This document shows positions 10,307-19,420 of a stretch of DNA of 37,888 nucleotides, piece after piece. Positions within the stretch are counted from its first letter, which is position 1, and each line of letters opens with the position of its first letter. Source of the stretch: Thermoproteati archaeon (GTDB lineage Archaea > Thermoproteota > Thermoprotei_A > Marsarchaeales > UBA168); the NCBI GenBank assembly GCA_023256375.1, contig JAGDXE010000013.1, positions 1 through 37,888 on the forward strand, in the 5' to 3' direction. The notes beneath the pieces are model-generated. The model was not told the origin of the DNA, searched no databases, and saw only the letters and a list, made by a program, of their open reading frames with translations. The translations under genes were made by a program, and so were the position numbers.

Positions 10307-11068
10307 ATGAAGATGATCTCATGGAACGTCAACGGTCTTAGGGCGGTAATGAAGAAGGGATTAACGGATTTTATTCAATCTCAAGGCGCGGACTTATACT
10401 GTTTTCAGGAGATTAAAACGGACCAAATACCATTAGAACTTCAAGGAATTGGATATGAAACATTTATAAATCCGGCAATAAAAAGCGGTTACAGCGGTAC
10501 GCTGACACTCTCAAGGGTTAAACCAATCAGCGTATCAAAAGGGATGGGGATTAAGGAGTTCGACGACGAAGGAAGAGTATTGACGGTCGAATTCCCTTCA
10601 TTTTACGTTATTAATGCGTATTTTCCCAACGCACAACACGGGCTAACGCGCTTGGATTACAAACTAAAGTTCAATAATGCGTTTCTTGAATACGCCGAAA
10701 ATCTTAGGATGAAAAAGCCGTTGATCATATGCGGGGATTTTAATGTAGCCCACGAAGAAATAGATATAGCAAGGCCAAAAGATAATGAGAAAAACGCTGG
10801 TTTTACAAAAGAGGAAAGGGATTGGATGAGCAAGATGCTTCAACACGGTTACGTCGATACTTTCAGGGCCTTCGTGAAAGAAGGCGGGCATTACACCTGG
10901 TGGTCTTACAGATTCAACGCAAGGGAGAAAAATATAGGCTGGAGAATAGATTATTTCCTGATCTCCACGGAAATCCTTGGAAGGCTAAAGAGCGCGGCCA
11001 TACTGGACTCAATAATGGGTTCCGATCACGCCCCAGTAATGATAGAAATAATACGAATTACGCGATAA
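10307..11068 (+). CDS. xth: Exodeoxyribonuclease III / AP endonuclease
   Basis: MKMISWNVNGLRAVMKKG, CFQEIKTD, NAYFPNAQHG, LIICGDFNVAHEEIDIARPK, WRIDYFLIS, GSDHAPVMIEI: canonical ExoIII motifs. Confidence 0.95.
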   Translation: MKMISWNVNGLRAVMKKGLTDFIQSQGADLYCFQEIKTDQIPLELQGIGYETFINPAIKSGYSGTLTLSRVKPISVSKGMGIKEFDDEGRVLTVEFPSFYVINAYFPNAQHGLTRLDYKLKFNNAFLEYAENLRMKKPLIICGDFNVAHEEIDIARPKDNEKNAGFTKEERDWMSKMLQHGYVDTFRAFVKEGGHYTWWSYRFNAREKNIGWRIDYFLISTEILGRLKSAAILDSIMGSDHAPVMIEIIRITR

Positions 11069-11375
11069 AGTAAAATCCACAACGTGCGAAATACTTACGT
11101 CGGAAGAATTTTTGACACAAGTTTTGCAAAACAAGGTTTCGCAAACAGCAATTGCTAAGAAGCACCACGTTAGGGTTCTACCCGCTAGGCAGACAAAACC
11201 AAAAGAAGAACAGGTCAAAGGTAATTCTTAAGCCATCCACCAAAAGTGCCGTTTGACGCTAGTTCACGCCCCTTTACCTATCGCTGTTTTTGTATAGCCG
11301 GCTCGCTTTGATGAATATTTTCCTAAAAAATGATAATTATTCATAAAATATATACGTTACCGCGTTAAAGATATT

Positions 11376-11981
11376 ATGAAGGCCGAATCGCCCATGAATA
11401 AGGTATATAAAATAAACGAAGCTGTAAGGGACATCGTATACAAGAACACACTTTATCAGATCTTAGTGTCGACCGGTCTCGTAAACGCTAATGCCTTGGC
11501 CAGGGAGATCAAAGATTCAGTAGAAATGATAACCGGTAAAAAAGTAAAAATAAACACAATCGCTAAGGCGATTACAAACGTAAAACCTCTAGGCAAGGCC
11601 TCTTCAATCAGCTTTAAAGACATCGACGTAAGGCTGGACACCGACGTAGTAGAGGTCACCTGCACAACGGATGAATTATCTCGTATTCCTTTTTCATCAA
11701 TTCTTATGGCATTAATGGACGGAGACAAAGTAAAAGTTCTAAAGCATAGAGATTCGGAGTCTATAGAGGGTGACTTAGTCTTACTAAGGTTGACTTTCAG
11801 GGGAGAATCTGTGGCTTACCACCCGCTCTGGATCATATTTAACAGCTTAGGAATCGAAGTTAAACACGTGATACGCCACGATAACAGATTATTCATATTC
11901 ATGCCCCGGGCGGACGCTATCAAGGCTTTATCCATAATTGAAAAGATTTCCAATCCCTCTGAAACGCCTTCTATAGGCTAG
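11376..11981 (+). CDS. Conserved archaeal hypothetical; N-terminal HTH-like and C-terminal ACT-like region suspected
   Basis: 201 aa ORF with a TATA-like sequence (ataaaatatatac) upstream; internal start at 11394 also possible. Family assigned only by appearance. Confidence 0.6.
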   Translation: MKAESPMNKVYKINEAVRDIVYKNTLYQILVSTGLVNANALAREIKDSVEMITGKKVKINTIAKAITNVKPLGKASSISFKDIDVRLDTDVVEVTCTTDELSRIPFSSILMALMDGDKVKVLKHRDSESIEGDLVLLRLTFRGESVAYHPLWIIFNSLGIEVKHVIRHDNRLFIFMPRADAIKALSIIEKISNPSETPSIG

Positions 11982-12054
11982 GTTCAGAGCTCCTTCCCCG
12001 TTGGTCCGTTAACGATTGCACCGGGCCGAGACCGATTTCCGAACTGCTATAGCT

Positions 12055-14631
12055 TTACTTTTGCCCTTTTAGCACAAACGTAGCGAAAGACCTGGGATTT
12101 ACCTGAATTTCTTGTCCGTCGATTGAATCATTTTCTTGAATTTCTTCGAGTAAATTAGAACGATAGACCTTTCCGCCAGGCACCTTTATTCTTATGCGTT
12201 GAGGTTTTCCGTCGACCTCTAGAACCCTAATTACGATTCCCTCGCCAAGTCTCCACTTCTTAACTGTAGTGATTACGACGTTTCCTTCCACGGCGAAGCC
12301 GGGGTTTTTCACTGAAATACCAATCGGTATTCCACTCGAAAACCGCTTAACCGCGGAACTCGGCTCGGCGTAACCCGAACTAGTAATAGAGTACGAGAAT
12401 TCGGCGTCGCCTTGCGACGCTTTATAATTCGTATGCCAATAGTTATTCATAACGTAAGAAAAGAACTTTCCCGTTCTTTCGACTTTTACGGGCCATTTTC
12501 CGCGATTTATGTCCCCAACCGTTATAAGAGGAGCGCTATAGCTCTTAAATAAAACCGAGACCTGCTTCCTATCTAGTAACTGGCCGATCGATCCCCTCTC
12601 CAGTATTACCCCGCTCGTAGAGAACCAACCCGCGCATGCGCCAGGAGCTAATTCCTCGTTTATATCGACGAACGCGCCCGGCTCCTGTATTAAAACTTCG
12701 GGATTATTCAAATTGAATGGGAAAGCAAAATAAACTGCTTCTTTGTCGTAGATTTCTGGTTTTTTCACGTAATTTTTAAAGTGCAGCTCTTTTGTTTTTG
12801 AGCGCAATTCGATAGTTTTTTCAACTGTAATGGGGCCTGCTGTCGCTTCAAGTTTTAGCCTTTTTATTCCGTTCCCCTCTTCGTACCCTTTGACCTGCGT
12901 TTTTTCCTCTCTATACAAAAAGTAATCCACTCCTTCTACGGGTTCCTTCACCGTACCGAAGTCTGAATAATTACCTATGGTCCTTTCAAGAGTAGTCCCC
13001 TTCCCCCCTTTTACGTATACGCATTCATCTAAACCATAATCCGTTAGCTCAAAAATGGCGACGCCCAGATCCTTATCAAATACGCGCTTTATAAGCCCCC
13101 CATCAAGCTCGATCCTGTAGTGCTCATCTTCAATTATCCCGTTGAATTCGGAGGGTTCAAGTTCGCTTCTGATGTACGGCTCAGATGAAAACGGCTGCAA
13201 GAAGTAATAGGAGCCGTCTTCGTAGAAAGATACCGGATATGGATAGGGATTAAATAAGAATCCCTCGCCAAGCGCTGCCTTTAACCTTTGCCACGGCCTG
13301 ATCGCGAACGCAGATTTCACATCCCATTGCTGCTTCACGATTTCGAGCCCCGGCTGGCTGACGCTTTTCGCGTCTCCCCAGGTGTGCTCGTCCCAAAAAA
13401 TTAGGTCTTTCCAGCACTCGTCACCTAAATTTTTCTCGTCATCTATTTTGCCGATTGCTACCAGGCATTCATAGGCAGCTAGCATGCGCTTTGCCTCTAA
13501 GCTGATGCCCAGCTCTTTTGCAGAGGAAGCAGCTCCGTCTTCCCAATACGAGCCAAAATCGCCAGAGATTTCAGGGACTACTGATGAATACTTCTTCTCG
13601 AATTCCTTGAAGAATTCTTCTGTTGTAGCGAGTAACAATTTTGGGTTTTCCCATTCCTGAGAATACTCTTTCGCTATCTTAACGTATTTATCATTTATCT
13701 CAGTATTATCTACGAACATACCGTACATCATGATCTCTTCGTACGGGTAACCCCTACTTTCGTATTGGTACGTAAAGAGGGCTAGACCAGCTGCTGCCTG
13801 ATTGGCATCAGAAAGAAAACCCGCTGAAAGGCCTTGGTGGTATCCATTAAAGCGGAACAAAAGGCCATCGTATCCCCCTGAAAACCACGCCAATATTTTT
13901 TGGCCATCGGGTCCTATCCAATAAAAGGGACTTCTGATAGATGCCTTAGCGTGGATTGGCCCTCTGTCCGGGTTCGACGCCTGCACGTAGTATTTAATGC
14001 CGAAGCCCGAAAGCACGGATGGCAGCGCCCATACGGCGCTCGGTACATCATTTAGAGTAGCAGAATATATCAGGTAGCCTTTTCTCATCATTCCACCTGC
14101 TTCATAGAAAAGACGGATTAATTCTTCATCATTACAAAGCCCAGTGAGTACGTTAAGAGGGAAGGCACCTATACCGAAATTCCCTTTTCTGTTTTCATCC
14201 AAAATTTGGGGGTCATTCTCATGGTCCACCATCTGCTTTATAACTTCAGCAACCCATTTACTCCCTTCTCTGGAAATTTGAAGCCCTAATTCTGTATTTT
14301 TCTTATGAATCATAGCGACCTGCTCCTGAACTCCCGTGTAACCCCAATCGGTATGAACGGTAGGAACTAAATAAACCGCGAAAGGCTTTGGTGGGCCGAA
14401 TTTAACGCTCAGGTTAAATTCTTCCCCATCAGCCGCACGCGCGCGAATAGTTTTGCTTTGTTTTAACTTAACCAGATGATGGGAATACCCAGGAGGCGCC
14501 TTAATTACCCGAGATACGTCACCGTCAACGCTTAACTCGATCTCTTGATTAGTTTCATTGTAAACAACTAGTAACGCGCCCCTCGAGCCGTCTTTGGCTA
14601 CCAATGAAGTAGGCAAAGCCCTAATTTTCAT
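12055..14631 (-). CDS. Glycoside hydrolase family 38 (alpha-mannosidase-like)
   Basis: 858 aa; VPTVHTDWGYTGVQEQV (HxDxGYT), WAVIKQM-type N-terminal helices, LIFWDEHTWGDAKSVSQ, C-terminal beta-rich domain. Confidence 0.88.
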   Translation of the reverse strand: MKIRALPTSLVAKDGSRGALLVVYNETNQEIELSVDGDVSRVIKAPPGYSHHLVKLKQSKTIRARAADGEEFNLSVKFGPPKPFAVYLVPTVHTDWGYTGVQEQVAMIHKKNTELGLQISREGSKWVAEVIKQMVDHENDPQILDENRKGNFGIGAFPLNVLTGLCNDEELIRLFYEAGGMMRKGYLIYSATLNDVPSAVWALPSVLSGFGIKYYVQASNPDRGPIHAKASIRSPFYWIGPDGQKILAWFSGGYDGLLFRFNGYHQGLSAGFLSDANQAAAGLALFTYQYESRGYPYEEIMMYGMFVDNTEINDKYVKIAKEYSQEWENPKLLLATTEEFFKEFEKKYSSVVPEISGDFGSYWEDGAASSAKELGISLEAKRMLAAYECLVAIGKIDDEKNLGDECWKDLIFWDEHTWGDAKSVSQPGLEIVKQQWDVKSAFAIRPWQRLKAALGEGFLFNPYPYPVSFYEDGSYYFLQPFSSEPYIRSELEPSEFNGIIEDEHYRIELDGGLIKRVFDKDLGVAIFELTDYGLDECVYVKGGKGTTLERTIGNYSDFGTVKEPVEGVDYFLYREEKTQVKGYEEGNGIKRLKLEATAGPITVEKTIELRSKTKELHFKNYVKKPEIYDKEAVYFAFPFNLNNPEVLIQEPGAFVDINEELAPGACAGWFSTSGVILERGSIGQLLDRKQVSVLFKSYSAPLITVGDINRGKWPVKVERTGKFFSYVMNNYWHTNYKASQGDAEFSYSITSSGYAEPSSAVKRFSSGIPIGISVKNPGFAVEGNVVITTVKKWRLGEGIVIRVLEVDGKPQRIRIKVPGGKVYRSNLLEEIQENDSIDGQEIQVNPRSFATFVLKGQK

Positions 14632-14924
14632 AATTAAAACTCATTAGGGGCTATATGCCTTTTCATAGCCCGCGCCAGCTAATTTAGCTGATGGGCTTCC
14701 TGCTTGGACGACCGACGGCCGCATGCCGCCCGAGGAAGCCCCTCAGACCAATCGGGCCAGACCGCAGGAGTCGCCATGTTATACGCGATATAAGGATTTC
14801 AGGTAGGGCTTTATGCTTCCGTACATCGAACGCCGTTTAACGAGACCTATTTATCAGTACGATTTTTTCCCGTACCACCTTTTTAACCAGTTTTTGCTTG
14901 AAAATCAAATTGGCTACTCTAAAA

Positions 14925-15929
14925 TTAAGTCGGTTCAAATACAACGGAAAACGCAAAATAGCTTTGTAGACATTTTATCCCAGATTGAAAAATTGGATTG
15001 ACCCTTCGCAAGCCTTGTAACACTTCACTTATACGCTCGCCAATTTGCGTATCTGGCACGCCAGTCAACTTTTTTGCTTTTTCATACAAATCTAAGAGGT
15101 TCTTTGTACTTACCTCAATAGTTCTAAACGGATTTTCCCTGTACGGGAACACGTCAAAAGAATACCAGCCATCGTAACCAAGCTTGATCGCCCAATAAAT
15201 CATCTCGAGAAATTCCACGCGGTGAACAACCCCAAAAGCTAGATCATCATCGCCCAGCCCAAAATTATCATTTAGGTGTAAGTGAAAAAGCTTGTTTTTT
15301 GAAAGAGCTAAAGATAAAGCGTGAGAAAGGCCTTCTCCAACCATCAGAGAGTGACCAACATCGATCGTGATCCCTAGATTTCTTCTATTGGCCTCTTCCA
15401 CCATGAGAAGTGCCTCGCCCATGTTTCCTGGTACCTCATGAACTCTGGGCTCTCTTGGTTTATATTCAAGTGAAATTTTGACGCTTTTGTTGTAATCCGC
15501 AAGTTTTTCAAGTGATTCTACCATATTCTGCCACCTAATCGGGTAATTATTCTGGAAAGGGTAATCGTAACCGTCTTGACCGGGCCATACGTTTACTAAC
15601 GCTCCCGCATCCGAGGCTAAATCTATTACTTTATAAGTATGTTCTAACGCTTGTTGCCTTACGTTCGGATCCTCGGATGAAAGGGCCCCAAACTTCCACT
15701 TCGGGTCAGAAAATAAATCCACTCCAATAGATGAAATCGACAATCCCTTTTCGGCGCAGGCCGATTTCAGTTCTTCAATGGGAAGGGCAGGAGAATAGTT
15801 GAACTCTACACCGCTGATCCCAGTTAAACCACCGATGACCTCAGTTATGTTTAACGGCTCCCTGTAGCCTCCCGTTGCAAACCTATCGGCCATATTGCCG
15901 AATGCCCAAAGACCTGCTGATATCTTCAT
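14925..15929 (-). CDS. Xylose-isomerase-like TIM barrel (sugar isomerase/epimerase family)
   Basis: WPGQDGYDYPFQNNYPIRW, LEYKPREPRVHEVPG, GITIDVGHSLM, FHLHLNDNFGLGDDD, GYDGWYSFDVFPYR: AP2Ec/xylose-isomerase superfamily motifs. Confidence 0.85.
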   Translation of the reverse strand: MKISAGLWAFGNMADRFATGGYREPLNITEVIGGLTGISGVEFNYSPALPIEELKSACAEKGLSISSIGVDLFSDPKWKFGALSSEDPNVRQQALEHTYKVIDLASDAGALVNVWPGQDGYDYPFQNNYPIRWQNMVESLEKLADYNKSVKISLEYKPREPRVHEVPGNMGEALLMVEEANRRNLGITIDVGHSLMVGEGLSHALSLALSKNKLFHLHLNDNFGLGDDDLAFGVVHRVEFLEMIYWAIKLGYDGWYSFDVFPYRENPFRTIEVSTKNLLDLYEKAKKLTGVPDTQIGERISEVLQGLRRVNPIFQSGIKCLQSYFAFSVVFEPT

Positions 15930-16007
15930 AAGTAAGAAAGGCGAACCAGTTTTAAATCTAACCGTGCGCAGCCCTCGGTGGTAACTCGTAATTTTACAAT
16001 GATATGA

Positions 16008-16041
16008 GCAAGAAAGCTCCGACCTTCGGGGAGGAGATGAA
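16008..16041 (+). repeat. IS200/IS605-type right-end (omegaRNA 3') scar, copy A
   Basis: AGCAAGAAAGCTCCGACCTTCGGGGAGGAGATGAA, close to the reverse complement of the sequence at 18579-18616. Confidence 0.5.
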
Positions 16042-16216
16042 TCGCGAAAGTTTTTTTATGCCAGCCTTGCATTCACTCATTGGGATAACCAACCGATGGT
16101 AGGGCGGGGCACGCCCGAATTGGCCCGTGGATAAATGCCTCCGTAACCCTTACGCACGGGGATTCCCTGCAACGGTCTGGCAACAGACCTCTGCTGCGGT
16201 GGGAGGGATCGAGCAC

Positions 16217-16263
16217 GGCCGTTGAAGCAGGAACCTTAACCTTTAGGGGTGGGAGGATGTCAG
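16217..16263 (+). mobile_element. IS200/IS605-type right-end (TnpB 3' end / omegaRNA) scar, copy B
   Basis: GGCCGTTGAAGCAGGAACCTTAACCTTTAGGGGTGGGAGGATGTCAG; reads TAVEAGTLTFRGGRMS in frame, comparable to the TnpB-adjacent end at 32686-32740. Confidence 0.65.
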
Positions 16264-16756
16264 TAGATTTAAGGGCTACGCGGTCTATAGCTTACCTCCT
16301 TTTTATATTTAACATTAGCAATATCCTCTTTCGCGATCGGGTCTGATGCACCTCCACCAAAGAGGTCGTACCCCGCCCAATTCCCGTTCAGACGCTTTCC
16401 TAAAATCACCTAATACCTCCTCCTTTGCCTTTATCATATCTTAATTACGTAAGACGAAGATATTTGGCCCTATTGCTAGATCCGAGGCCGAACTATATAC
16501 CAGAGAGCGGCCACCTACGCTAACTATAATAAGCCGAACCATCATACAGCTCAAGCCTTAACCTAAAATATCCATCCCTCTAGGGAAGCCGACGGAGGAC
16601 AGAATCACCAATCTTAGCAGGAGAAAAGCGCTTTCAAGGACCCTGCCTTATGGGTTGCCATGAGATTTGCTTAGCATACCAAACAGCGTGAGCGCAAAGC
16701 GCGCCTTAAACAACACAAAAGGCTTCGACATCCTTATAACAGAAAAAAGAATAGGC

Positions 16757-17080
16757 ATGATGAGCAAACCTTCATGCAATATGCTTCCTGAGCTTAACGA
16801 TACAAAAAAATACGAGGAACAAGAGCTCGTATTACGTGCGCTTTCGAATAAGGCAAGGCTCGCCCTGCTCGATGCCATGATAAAGTACGGCGAGGTATGC
16901 GCATGCGAGGTTGAGCCCATATTGAAGCTCGCACAACCAACAATAACGCTTCACCTGCAGAAGCTCTACGCTGGGGGATTGCTGAAAAAAAGAGAAGACT
17001 CTAAGTTCACGTATTATTCCCTTAAGGAAGAATACGTACCGTTCGTGAAGGCCGTACTATCTCTAAAGAAGCCCTCTTGA
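16757..17080 (+). CDS. ArsR-family metalloregulator
   Basis: Winged-helix ALSNKARLALLDAMIKYGEVCACEVEPILKLAQPTITLHLQKLYAGGLLKKRED with CxC in the metal-binding helix. The listed ORF begins at 16667, but a TATA box cttataac (16733-16740) lies 24 nt upstream of the ATG at 16757. Confidence 0.88.
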   Translation: MMSKPSCNMLPELNDTKKYEEQELVLRALSNKARLALLDAMIKYGEVCACEVEPILKLAQPTITLHLQKLYAGGLLKKREDSKFTYYSLKEEYVPFVKAVLSLKKPS

Positions 17081-17459
17081 AAAATCGGGGAGGAAGTTGT
17101 AGCCTCAGATTTGGGTTCTTCTTTAATCTGCCTTCAAGCTCTTCTTTCGATTTTCCAGAATCCACGAGCTCTTTCGCGAGGCTCTTAACCCCCGAAACGT
17201 CAGGGAATGATATGGCATCCCATAAACACGCCACTTGGCAATTATTGCAGCCTACCATGCAATTCTCCGGGTTTAACACCACGGCTTTCCTTTTTTCCTC
17301 ATCGTAACCAAACACGTTCCTCTTTTCTGAACACTGAATGACGCATAACCCGCATCCAACGCATTTGCTTTCGTCTATAACCGGCCCCCACTGTATCGTT
17401 GCCCTATCCATACCATGCCATTTGCTGAAGTCTGGCTTAGCTTCGCCTGGCATTCGCAT
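17022..17459 (-). CDS. Dicluster 4Fe-4S ferredoxin-like protein 1 (WHGxDR family)
   Basis: KWHGMDRATIQWGPVIDESKCVGCGLCVIQC...NCMVGCNNCQVACLWDAISFP. The listed ORF extends to 17528, but ATG at 17459/17453 fits better with coupling to the upstream gene's stop. Confidence 0.85.
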   Translation of the reverse strand: MRMPGEAKPDFSKWHGMDRATIQWGPVIDESKCVGCGLCVIQCSEKRNVFGYDEEKRKAVVLNPENCMVGCNNCQVACLWDAISFPDVSGVKSLAKELVDSGKSKEELEGRLKKNPNLRLQLPPRFFKRASLEIVRPSRTVRILP

Positions 17460-17835
17460 CACCTTTTTCAGCTTTCTTCCAAGCTTCAACGTCCTCAATG
17501 GATACCCTATGATCGGGATATTTATCAAGCCTATCCTTGAGCTCCTTCTTAACCGCGAAGAATACTTTTTCCTTAATGATAACCTGCTTCAAGAAATTCT
17601 TTGGATCATCGGGAAATGATATCGCATCTTCGGGACAAAGCTTAGCGCAGGTAGTGCACCCCATGACGCAGCTACCCGGATTCGCTACCACAGGTACTCC
17701 TTTTTGATCTGACCATCTAAAGACATCATTTCCACACGAAAGAAGGCATAAACCACACCCAGTGCACTTGCTGTAATCTATCTTTGGATACCATATGTAA
17801 TTTGCCCTATCTGCCCCGTGCCATGTCTTACTCAA
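17437..17835 (-). CDS. Dicluster 4Fe-4S ferredoxin-like protein 2 (WHGxDR family)
   Basis: TWHGADRANYIWYPKIDYSKCTGCGLCLLSC...SCVMGCTTCAKLCPEDAISFP; paralogue of the adjacent gene. Confidence 0.88.
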   Translation of the reverse strand: MSKTWHGADRANYIWYPKIDYSKCTGCGLCLLSCGNDVFRWSDQKGVPVVANPGSCVMGCTTCAKLCPEDAISFPDDPKNFLKQVIIKEKVFFAVKKELKDRLDKYPDHRVSIEDVEAWKKAEKGDANARRS

Positions 17836-18057
17836 TTCAACTACTATAAATTGCCATATTTAAATATGGCGATTTATCAGCAGGTCTCATCAAACTCTTG
17901 GCCAATCCCTCGCGAAAGTAAGCGTGAATCCGCACTGGGCAAACGCAGAACCTAAATTGATAATTACGCACGCCGAGGGACAAAGCCGCCCTTTTACTAA
18001 CGTATGATCGGAACCCTTAATTTTAACCTTCTGCTAATGCGTGGTTTCCTTCCACAA

Positions 18058-18414
18058 CTATGGGCGCTCCGTAGACCTGCCCTTTATCCTACTCATCATT
18101 TCTCTTCTCCGCGCCATCATTTCATCGTTCATCCCGCCCTTACCGTGGTGAACGCCGCTAACGCCCTCTAGCTTTTTCAACGCCTCGCTGAAGTCCTTTA
18201 CTCCGATTAATGCCTCAGCGGCAGAATCTTCGCCAATGTATTGAAGCCACGAGACTATATGGCCTTCGCTGAGGTGATAGTTCACAGAAGCTGGATCCTC
18301 GGTTCCGATCTCCTTAAGCCGCGCTTTTAACTCTTCTAGATCATGCGCAACGCCCACAATTTTTTGATAGGACTTAAAATAAAAAGGCTGCATATGATAT
18401 GCCCGCGTTATCAC
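18058..18414 (-). CDS. Small conserved protein, DUF5752-like
   Basis: FYFKSYQKIVGVAHDLEELKARLKEIGTEDPASVNYHLSEGHIVSWLQYIGEDSAAEALIG resembles my recollection of DUF5752; not searched. Confidence 0.6.
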   Translation of the reverse strand: MITRAYHMQPFYFKSYQKIVGVAHDLEELKARLKEIGTEDPASVNYHLSEGHIVSWLQYIGEDSAAEALIGVKDFSEALKKLEGVSGVHHGKGGMNDEMMARRREMMSRIKGRSTERP

Positions 18415-18578
18415 TTAAACTTTTCGAACTGCTCGTGGCCCCATGACGTTAGCAGAAAATTTTAACTACGATCATGAGTCGTAATCGATTGCCCTAGCTA
18501 TAAATAACTTTTATTGCCAGCGGGAACTTGCGCGAAGAAGATCTCACGTCAAAGCCATTCAACTACTGATTGAAAGTA

Positions 18579-18616
18579 CTGACATCCTCTCCACCCTAAA
18601 GGTCGGAGCCTTCTTA
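18579..18616 (-). mobile_element. IS200/IS605-type right-end scar, copy C
   Basis: Minus strand TAAGAAGGCTCCGACCTTTAGGGTGGAGAGGATGTCAGTA: the GGTGGAGAGGATGTCA ending characteristic of archaeal IS605 right ends. Confidence 0.65.
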
Positions 18617-18755
18617 CCTATTATACCTGTAACGCTGTCTGAGCCAAGCAAATCAGGCACGTTAAGCCAACAGCCATACCAGAGGGTGATGGATTACGTC
18701 GAAGGAAACATCGCTGAGACTGCTAGAAGAAACTAGAACGAACGCAACCACGTGG

Positions 18756-19307
18756 TTAGTCCTCAACAGCCTTAAGAAGATCGCTGACCAGCGCTCTGCA
18801 ATAATCCTCTGGATCTATTTTATTGTATTCCCACCACACTACATAGCAGAGAAGGGACCCAAAGTAAGCTCTTCTTAAAGGCTCAGGAAAGGGCTTCCCA
18901 ACCATCCTTTCGATCTCATTGAACATCTTGTCCATCGAGCTGAAGCAAAGGCTTTGCAAACCCTTACCAACACTACGATACCTATCTTTCTTAGCCATGG
19001 ACATTATTAAAAGCGAGCGCAAATCCTCATTTTTATACTTATTAAGAAAAGCCATCCCTACATCGAATAAAAGCTCTTCTGGACTTGAATACCGCTTTTT
19101 GAGGGCCTCTTCTACCTCAGCGAAAGGGACGGACGCGAGCGCTACACGTTCTATTAACGCATCCTTCCTCTTAAAATAAAGAAATACAGTCCCTTTACTG
19201 ACGCCGCTTTTAGAGGCTATCTCATCGGTAGTCGCCGTGTCGAATCCTTTTTTAGCGAAAACTCTTACGGCAGCCTTGAGTATCTTTTCCTCAGTAGTTT
19301 CGACCAT
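18756..19307 (-). CDS. TetR-family transcriptional regulator
   Basis: EEKILKAAVRVFAKKGFDTATTDEIASKSGVSKGTVFLYFKRKDALI: canonical TetR N-terminal HTH. Confidence 0.94.
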   Translation of the reverse strand: MVETTEEKILKAAVRVFAKKGFDTATTDEIASKSGVSKGTVFLYFKRKDALIERVALASVPFAEVEEALKKRYSSPEELLFDVGMAFLNKYKNEDLRSLLIMSMAKKDRYRSVGKGLQSLCFSSMDKMFNEIERMVGKPFPEPLRRAYFGSLLCYVVWWEYNKIDPEDYCRALVSDLLKAVED

Positions 19308-19348
19308 CTCTAGTCAAGCTTTAGATCCACACAAATATTTAAACTTAC

Positions 19349-19408
19349 TGACCGGTCATTGATGACCAGCCAGTCAATTAGGCTTAAATATAACTGACCA
19401 TTCAGTCA
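19349..19408. promoter_or_regulatory. Cluster of TetR-type operator palindromes in a divergent promoter
   Basis: TGACCGGTCA (19349-19358), TGACCAGCCAGTCA (19363-19376), TGACCATTCAGTCA (19395-19408). TATA-like gtttaaatattt (minus, 19333-19344) and cttaaatata (plus, 19383-19392) lie next to them. Confidence 0.8.
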
Positions 19409-19420
19409 TAGGCGAAAGAT

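Noticed and set aside
11456-11728. 90-aa antisense ORF
   Set aside because: Opposite the better supported 11376-11981 frame; no promoter or motif support.
14813-15001. 62-aa plus-strand ORF overlapping the TIM-barrel gene end
   Set aside because: Partly antisense to a well-supported gene and has no recognisable features.
16101-16378. GGGCGGGG(C/T)AC inverted pair as transposon ends
   Set aside because: Only about 11 bp with a mismatch, no transposase between the copies, and it overlaps IS605 scar sequence; not strong enough.
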